From assembly GCA_944323925.1 (NCBI GenBank), contig CALUUI010000015.1, forward strand, positions 1-48,935: a DNA stretch of 48,935 nucleotides, given 5' to 3'. The stretch is from Candidatus Gastranaerophilales bacterium. GTDB taxonomy: Bacteria > Cyanobacteriota > Vampirovibrionia > Gastranaerophilales > Gastranaerophilaceae. How positions within the stretch are numbered: the stretch's first letter is position 1; each line of letters starts with the position of its first letter. Of this stretch, positions 43,686-48,935 are shown piece after piece. The notes under the pieces are model-generated. The model was not told the origin of the DNA and ran no database searches. It was given only the letters and a program-made list of their open reading frames with translations. A program made the position numbers and the translations under genes.

Positions 43686-46667
43686 CTAATTTACGCCACC
43701 TTTTTTAAGCGTGATTCCATTCAACTTACAAAATGATATAATCACGCTAAATGATTCTTTCACTAATTTATTCAAATATGAATTCTCAAGTACTTCGGCT
43801 TTTGCACGAGCTGTTTGAAACATCTTTATTGCATTTGTGATGTATTCTACCCTAGATTGAGTTTTAGGTATTGCTTGCTCTTGATAATATTTTCCATATA
43901 AAACATATAATCTTACAAGCAAGTCGTCCATCTCAAATTGTTTTGCAACAACGATTCCTTTTTCTATATAAACTTTTGCGGAATCAAAATCACCTTTTGC
44001 CAGATATATTTCACCAATCAGCTTATTAAACAAAACTATAAAATAAAAATTATTAACATTTGCACCACAGGCAACATCCATAGCTTTTGAAGCAACATCT
44101 AATGCGAATTGGGAACCTTTTGTAATCAATTTGGTATCTGATATCAAATACCAAGTCAAAAGTACACCTGTAGCAATTTTTTCTTTTGCAAAATACGAAA
44201 CCTGTTCTTCCAAGATTTCTAATGCCTTTTTATTTTCACCACACTCTTGTAAATATTTTGCCAATAATGTTTTTAAAATATTTTTTATAAAATTATCTCC
44301 GGCATTATTTGCAAAAGTAACAGCCTGGAACAAATCCTCTGTCATTCCTGTATATTTGTGTGTCAAAAATTTATTAACAATATTTATAAAATTCCAAAAC
44401 GACATTAACTTATCATCTATAAAATCCAGTTCATGCCGATCAATCGTATCATTCAAAATTTCTGTTGACGCATCAATATTACCTTTCAAGCTATTGGCAA
44501 ATGCCAAATATAATTGAATTCTAAATTGTAAATTATGATCTTGGATATTATTTCTTTCTAACGTATCAAAGATAAATCTAATTACCTCAAGTGCTCTGTT
44601 ATTTCCACTCCAGATTAACGCCTCTGCCAAATCAAAATGGATTTCCAACCAATTTTCAAACAGGCACTCTTGAGTAATATTTTTATTAGAATTTTTCTTA
44701 TTCAAATACTTATTCAGAACAGGTAAAATTTCATTATCAATAAGATTTAAAATCTGACCACAATTCCCTATCTTAATAAGAGCTTTTACCTTCCTAGTCT
44801 TAATAAGTGCTCTTTCTAATTCATTTTCTTGTGGAACAAGCTCTAATACAGCATCTGTACACTCTACAGCACCATAATAATTTCCAACCTTCATTGCACA
44901 AGATGTTAAATAACCCAATAACTCTATACGCTGATAAATATCAGAATCACTAACCATTTCAAGCGCTTTTGGTAAATACTCTACGGCCATTTCAGGATTA
45001 ATTTTTTCTAACAGTTTACCTAATCTGGTATAAATATTTTTCTTAACTGTTTCGGGATTTTGGATTTGTATTGAATCTAATAGTTGTAATGATTGTTTTT
45101 GAGCTATCAAATAAATACTCACATCACCAATATATGAAGCGTACTTCATTATCCTTGTCCAAATAGAAAAGGCATCTTCCTTCATATCTAAATTTTGTGC
45201 AAGGAATGCAGAGGCTGCACTTGTCGACAATTTATAATTAATAAATAAGTTAAACATATTTCTATTAACATCGTCATATTCATCCGTCTGCTTAACATTA
45301 GATATTATCAAACTCCATATCTTGCTGCTTTTAAATTCAAAAGATAAATTACTAATCGGAATAATATAGTTAAGTTTAACCAATTTAGATAAAATAATTT
45401 TTAAATATTCATCACCAATATTATAAAGTCTTTCAAGAGCTGCAGGGTAGAACTTTACACCAAGAATGGCACACGCTATAAGAACTTTATAAACCATTAA
45501 ATCTTCTTTTTTAAGTATTTCTAGTCGTTTACTTACAATTAAATCAATATTAGAAAGTAGTTTAGGCTCAAGCCCTAATCGTTTATAATCAATCATCAAA
45601 TTAAGAGCCTGCTCTATCACAGAAGGATTTCCATTAGAAATTTTAAATAAAGCATCCTTCATCGCTGCAGAAAATTCCAATTCGTTATACTGAAGCAAGA
45701 AAGCATCTATCTGAACTTTTTTAAGAGGTGCAATAGTAATATCTTTATAACCACTATCCTTAAGTCCTGATAACTCAAAAATACCTCTTACCGGTGTTGG
45801 CTCTATATATGTAAATATAAACTTGCAATTAGATTTAACTTCTTCTATTGCAGATAATCTTTTTAATAATTCATAAGATGAACTATCCATATTTTCAAAA
45901 TTATCAATAACAAAAAGCACTTTTACTTGCTGGATAATTGTTTTAAAAACCTTCAATAAAATATTAATATACTTTTCTTTATTTTTATAAATATTTTCAA
46001 AATAATCAGTCTTTTCCGGATATAAAAAATTCAGTAAATCATATATTTCACAATTTGAAAGGCTCGGGAAATCTTGTTTAAAGAACTTAATTGAATTACG
46101 TTTAAGCAAAAGTGTATCTAAACAATAGTTATTAACATTAAAAAAAGTTAATAAAACATCCTGAATAAAACCAAAAGGAGTAAGCTGAGTAATTTGAGTA
46201 CACTTTCCTAAAAGCCAGACGAATTTATAACTTTTCAAATCACTTGCTGCAAATCTTAAAATAAGATTTTTCCCAATCCCGCTTTCACCACTTATAGAAA
46301 TAACTTTGACAATATCATCTTTTATAGCCTGAACAAGCATATTTTTAGCTTTTTGTTGTGAAACGAACTTCGATTCAGGCTTTATAGACGGATTAACTTC
46401 CTCAACATATTTATTTAGTTCATCGTCATCATTATTTGGTTGAATAAACTTTGCCCCACACTTTCTACAAGAAGCAGCTTCCGGTAAATTAAGCGATTTA
46501 CATTGGGGACATATTTTTAATAATTCCGACTTACAAGAAGAACAGACAGAAGCGGTTATAGGATTATAAGCACCACAAAACTTGCATAACGAACCTATTT
46601 TCGTTTTACAATGCGGACATTTTATAGTATTTTCTTCTATCTCTTTTTTACACTTGGGACACTTCAT
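43686..46667 (-). CDS. Zinc-ribbon STAND-like ATPase with TPR-like repeats
   Basis: A 993-residue protein. Residues 1-75 carry twelve Cys in six C-x-x-C pairs, three zinc ribbons in a row. An AAA/STAND ATPase follows: Walker A GESGIGKN near 127-134, where the usual Ser or Thr after Lys is Asn, then a Walker B line VLFVIDNFENMD and an Arg-rich sensor zone near FIFTYIEPTPVRG. Residues 500-970 are helical repeats of TPR type (KALEMVSDSDIYQRIELLGY, LAKGDFDSAKVYIEKGIVVA). Such proteins act as ATP-driven switches. The Asn may lower nucleotide hydrolysis. ATG 46667 was chosen over a TTG two codons upstream. It overlaps the previous gene by 20 bases. Confidence 0.75.
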   Translation of the reverse strand: MKCPKCKKEIEENTIKCPHCKTKIGSLCKFCGAYNPITASVCSSCKSELLKICPQCKSLNLPEAASCRKCGAKFIQPNNDDDELNKYVEEVNPSIKPESKFVSQQKAKNMLVQAIKDDIVKVISISGESGIGKNLILRFAASDLKSYKFVWLLGKCTQITQLTPFGFIQDVLLTFFNVNNYCLDTLLLKRNSIKFFKQDFPSLSNCEIYDLLNFLYPEKTDYFENIYKNKEKYINILLKVFKTIIQQVKVLFVIDNFENMDSSSYELLKRLSAIEEVKSNCKFIFTYIEPTPVRGIFELSGLKDSGYKDITIAPLKKVQIDAFLLQYNELEFSAAMKDALFKISNGNPSVIEQALNLMIDYKRLGLEPKLLSNIDLIVSKRLEILKKEDLMVYKVLIACAILGVKFYPAALERLYNIGDEYLKIILSKLVKLNYIIPISNLSFEFKSSKIWSLIISNVKQTDEYDDVNRNMFNLFINYKLSTSAASAFLAQNLDMKEDAFSIWTRIMKYASYIGDVSIYLIAQKQSLQLLDSIQIQNPETVKKNIYTRLGKLLEKINPEMAVEYLPKALEMVSDSDIYQRIELLGYLTSCAMKVGNYYGAVECTDAVLELVPQENELERALIKTRKVKALIKIGNCGQILNLIDNEILPVLNKYLNKKNSNKNITQECLFENWLEIHFDLAEALIWSGNNRALEVIRFIFDTLERNNIQDHNLQFRIQLYLAFANSLKGNIDASTEILNDTIDRHELDFIDDKLMSFWNFINIVNKFLTHKYTGMTEDLFQAVTFANNAGDNFIKNILKTLLAKYLQECGENKKALEILEEQVSYFAKEKIATGVLLTWYLISDTKLITKGSQFALDVASKAMDVACGANVNNFYFIVLFNKLIGEIYLAKGDFDSAKVYIEKGIVVAKQFEMDDLLVRLYVLYGKYYQEQAIPKTQSRVEYITNAIKMFQTARAKAEVLENSYLNKLVKESFSVIISFCKLNGITLKKGGVN

Positions 46668-47196
46668 TTCCAAATATTCTCTTTACAAGCGCAGCAAGCT
46701 CAAACATTCGTTCTGCAGCTTGGGCTTGGGACAAATTCAATTCATCTGAGATTTGCTCTAAAGACTTCTTCTCAACGAATCTCAAATTATACAATTTTGC
46801 AAACTCTTTTTGCGGATATGCCTCTACTAATTTTTTAAGCTCTATTTTTAACTCTGAAACTTTTGAACTATCTAAACTTTCATTATTTACCATTTGGGGT
46901 GAATAATAAAACTCTTCGTAATAATCCTTATTAATTTTTGGAGCTACTACTTTGGGAGTTTCATGCAATAGAATATTACGTTTTTTTACAACTGTAATTA
47001 CTGATAACTTAACAATTCTTTCTATATAATTACGAACAACTGCTTCATCTGTTATTGACTCAAGAATTCCGCCCAAGCGAACAACAACATCATCATAAAT
47101 ATACTTGAGTAAATCCTCATTCCCTTGATATCTTGGATTTTGAGTTATTATTTCTACTATTAAATCTTCATATTTCTTTTCTATCATTTTATTCAT
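46648..47196 (-). CDS. Protein with sigma-region-4-like helix-turn-helix
   Basis: A 182-residue protein. Residues about 120-175 look like sigma-factor region 4: LYNLRFVEKKSLEQISDELN, continued by LSQAQAAERMFELAALVKRIF, the helix-turn-helix pattern. Residues 1-100 are helical with no sigma region 2 motif, so it is not a regular ECF sigma factor. It may be a DNA-binding regulator or a remnant of one. AGG is 9 bases before the ATG. It lies between the membrane repeat protein (8-base gap) and the STAND ATPase (overlap), so the three form one unit. Confidence 0.6.
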   Translation of the reverse strand: MNKMIEKKYEDLIVEIITQNPRYQGNEDLLKYIYDDVVVRLGGILESITDEAVVRNYIERIVKLSVITVVKKRNILLHETPKVVAPKINKDYYEEFYYSPQMVNNESLDSSKVSELKIELKKLVEAYPQKEFAKLYNLRFVEKKSLEQISDELNLSQAQAAERMFELAALVKRIFGNEVSQV

Positions 47197-47204
47197 AATA
47201 CGAC

Positions 47205-48935
47205 CTAAAATTTTACTACAAGCCTTACTATACCTTTATTTGCTCCAAAAGTACCTGCATAAGGCTGAGTATTTTTAAGAATTGTTTCTGCAGTCTTTGC
47301 AGCTATATTATCAACTTTTTTAGAACCTGAGGAACTTGATATTTTCTCATATTTAACAATATCTTTATCTACTGACAAATCTACAACTATTTTGTTTGCT
47401 AAAGGTTGTTCACTTGATATTAACAACGCATTTTTAAATTCAATTTGCATTCTTTTAGCCAGTTTTATAAAATATCTGCGAGAATATGTATTAACCATAT
47501 TCGACGGGACATCACAATCAACTGTTAATGCGGTTATTGATACAGATGTATCTAATAATTGAACCGGCTCCTCAATATCTTCAAGCATTGCCTCTGTCTC
47601 TGTTTCAACATCAGACTTTTTCGATTTCGGAGTCACTGAATTATCAGTAGGAGCTGCCAGCTCATTTGGAACAGAATCAATTGAACTTGAGCCTTGGATT
47701 TTTTCCATTATCATATCTTTTTGTGTAAAACCGATAAGCCCCAATGCTACTACTAAAACAAAAACTCCACCTATAAAACCTTTTGAAGATGTTTTCTTCG
47801 TTTTTTTGTACGGTGCAGATTCAGATTCAAATGAAGGTTCATCAGTATCATCGCTATATAATTCATCTATCTCTGCATCTAATGGAGAATCGCTCACTGT
47901 AGGTTCTACCGGTTTTTCATCTGAATCTATATCGCTGGACTCTTCTGTTTCTAATTCTGCTTCTGATTCTTGGTCTTCTTCTAACTTATTATTGACAATT
48001 TTTTCTATTGCATCATCAGGTTCTAATGTATTTACAAAACCTTCCATCGCAGCTTGTATATCTATACCTGAATTGGTATTTAAAGATTCTTCCTTTTCTT
48101 CTGAATCTGATAGTTCTTGGCTTTCAAAATTTTCACTTAATTCTTCAGATTCTTTATTTTCGATATTTTCCGTACCTTCCAATTCTTGCGCAAATTCTGC
48201 AAAGGTTAGGTTGACTTCATCTGAGGCTTTAGGTTGATCTTCTGTTAAATTTGTATCCGCTTGTAAATCACTTTCTTCTTTATCATCTACAAAACTCAAA
48301 TCCATTGCATCCGATTCATTATCAGCATTTTCAACCAAATCAAAATCTGAAGAAGAATCGCTTATTTCTTCTAATTCATTATCTTTGACATTTGTAAAAT
48401 CTACATCTTCTGATAATGAAAACTCTTTTTCCGGTTCATTAATTTCTAATTCTTCTGATATATTAGGAGTACTAACATCTTCTAAAACAGAAGAATCCAT
48501 ATTATCCATAAATGAAAATTCTAAATCGTCTTCATTTGTTTTTTGAAGCTCCTCATCTAACTCTATTGATAGTTCTTCTTCTGATATTTCATCTTCTACA
48601 TCTTCAAGAGTTAATTCTTGCTCTACTTCTTCTGCCAAAACGTCTTGCGCTTCTTCATCTGCTTCCAATGATAACTCTTCTTCTGGTTCTTCATCTTCCA
48701 CAGCTTCTAAAGTTAGTTCTCGCTCTACTTCTTCTGCCAAAACATCTTGCGCTTCGTCATCTGCTTCCAATGATAGCTCTTCTTCTGGTTCTTCATCTTC
48801 CACAGCTTCTAAAGTTAGTTCTTGCTCTACTTCTTCTGCCAAAACGTCTTGCGCTTCTTCATCTGCTTCCAATGATAGCTCTTCTTCTGGTTCTTCATCT
48901 TCCACAGCTTCTAAAGTTAGTTCTTGCTCTACTTC
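47205..48935 (-). CDS. Acidic repeat protein with one membrane span and TonB-like end (5' partial)
   Basis: At least 577 residues; the start lies beyond the right edge. The first 130 residues are tandem 34-residue repeats (EPEEELSLEADEEAQDV, then LAEEVEQELTLE), followed by 240 residues rich in E, D and S. One span follows (IGGVFVLVVALGLIGF, about 47730-47785). The last 110 residues form an alpha/beta domain (SITALTVDCDVPSN to GIVRLVVKF) whose end resembles the TonB C-terminal domain (A-x-x-T-I, NTQPYAG, then an alternating strand ending in F). It probably spans the inner membrane, with the acidic part in the cytoplasm and the end in the periplasm. The missing start hides any N-terminal domain. 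Confidence 0.7.
   Translation of the reverse strand, partial: EVEQELTLEAVEDEEPEEELSLEADEEAQDVLAEEVEQELTLEAVEDEEPEEELSLEADDEAQDVLAEEVERELTLEAVEDEEPEEELSLEADEEAQDVLAEEVEQELTLEDVEDEISEEELSIELDEELQKTNEDDLEFSFMDNMDSSVLEDVSTPNISEELEINEPEKEFSLSEDVDFTNVKDNELEEISDSSSDFDLVENADNESDAMDLSFVDDKEESDLQADTNLTEDQPKASDEVNLTFAEFAQELEGTENIENKESEELSENFESQELSDSEEKEESLNTNSGIDIQAAMEGFVNTLEPDDAIEKIVNNKLEEDQESEAELETEESSDIDSDEKPVEPTVSDSPLDAEIDELYSDDTDEPSFESESAPYKKTKKTSSKGFIGGVFVLVVALGLIGFTQKDMIMEKIQGSSSIDSVPNELAAPTDNSVTPKSKKSDVETETEAMLEDIEEPVQLLDTSVSITALTVDCDVPSNMVNTYSRRYFIKLAKRMQIEFKNALLISSEQPLANKIVVDLSVDKDIVKYEKISSSSGSKKVDNIAAKTAETILKNTQPYAGTFGANKGIVRLVVKF
48545..48935 (-). repeat. 102-base in-frame tandem repeat
   Basis: Almost four copies of a 102-base unit lie inside the acidic protein gene. 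Copies are in phase at 48579, 48681, 48783 and 48885 (each at the ttctg line) and the series runs off the edge. The last three copies differ at only a few bases, while the first is diverged. The copy number may vary between strains, since the DNA is near identical. Confidence 0.9.

Overview
The window is AT-rich, densely coded bacterial DNA using the standard code. The organism looks diderm: it has an autotransporter with a beta-barrel, an LptF/G-type permease, a Lgt/lipoprotein pair and secreted proteins with Sec signals. The low GC, the FtsEX pair, a chlamydial Pmp-like autotransporter and many lineage-type proteins with a short N/Q-rich head ending in an NFKG- or GFxS-like motif fit a gut Melainabacterium (Gastranaerophilales/Vampirovibrionia). 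That assignment is inference from style and gene content; there is no rRNA marker in the window.

Layout. 1-315: no gene; two sigma70-type promoters on the minus strand flank a GC-rich structured leader that runs off the left edge. 316-6320: a GNAT-like acetyltransferase with a small membrane protein, a divergent giant GT5/glycogen-synthase-like protein with a C-terminal membrane anchor and His-rich tail, and a convergent 661-residue protein with a glycine-rich hydrophobic hairpin. 6376-8853 (minus): nagZ-type GH3, TPR lipoprotein, lgt. 8990-13996 (plus): a secreted small protein, a CBS-like half domain, an acidic orphan, a secreted GH13 enzyme, an orphan and a PHP phosphatase. 14044-19596 (minus): a 1850-residue Pmp-like autotransporter. 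19826-26527: tagged orphans, galE, an SGNH hydrolase, a GH15-like protein and an Lrp regulator overlapping an aminotransferase. 26528-29205: an acidic winged-helix-like protein preceded by a 45-residue relative of its N-terminus, a glycosyltransferase and a secreted glycine-zipper protein. 29275-34379 (minus): isochorismatase-like hydrolase, degenerate receiver/GGDEF protein, HDOD protein, ftsX, ftsE and a C-terminal half transketolase. 34454-37028 (plus): standalone RecB/Cas4-like nuclease, membrane protein, zinc ribbon, rph. 37021-43589 (minus): patatin phospholipase, GT-C-like membrane protein and a Cys-rich small protein; then serS, an LptF/G-type permease and thiL. 43686-48935 (minus): zinc-ribbon STAND/TPR ATPase, sigma-region-4-like protein, and a 5'-truncated acidic repeat protein with one membrane span and a TonB-like tail.

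Themes. Four genes point to alpha-glucan or sugar-nucleotide work (membrane-anchored GT5-like, secreted GH13, GH15-like, galE), with further glycosyltransferases. Envelope work is strong (lgt, nagZ, LptF/G, FtsEX, autotransporter, GT-C). Several proteins have eroded catalytic motifs (GT5-like, receiver/GGDEF, Walker A), which suggests regulatory or scaffold use. The most unusual observations are the anchored GT5-like protein and the recurring N-terminal head in unrelated proteins. I saw no CRISPR array, IS element, integrase or confident tRNA.
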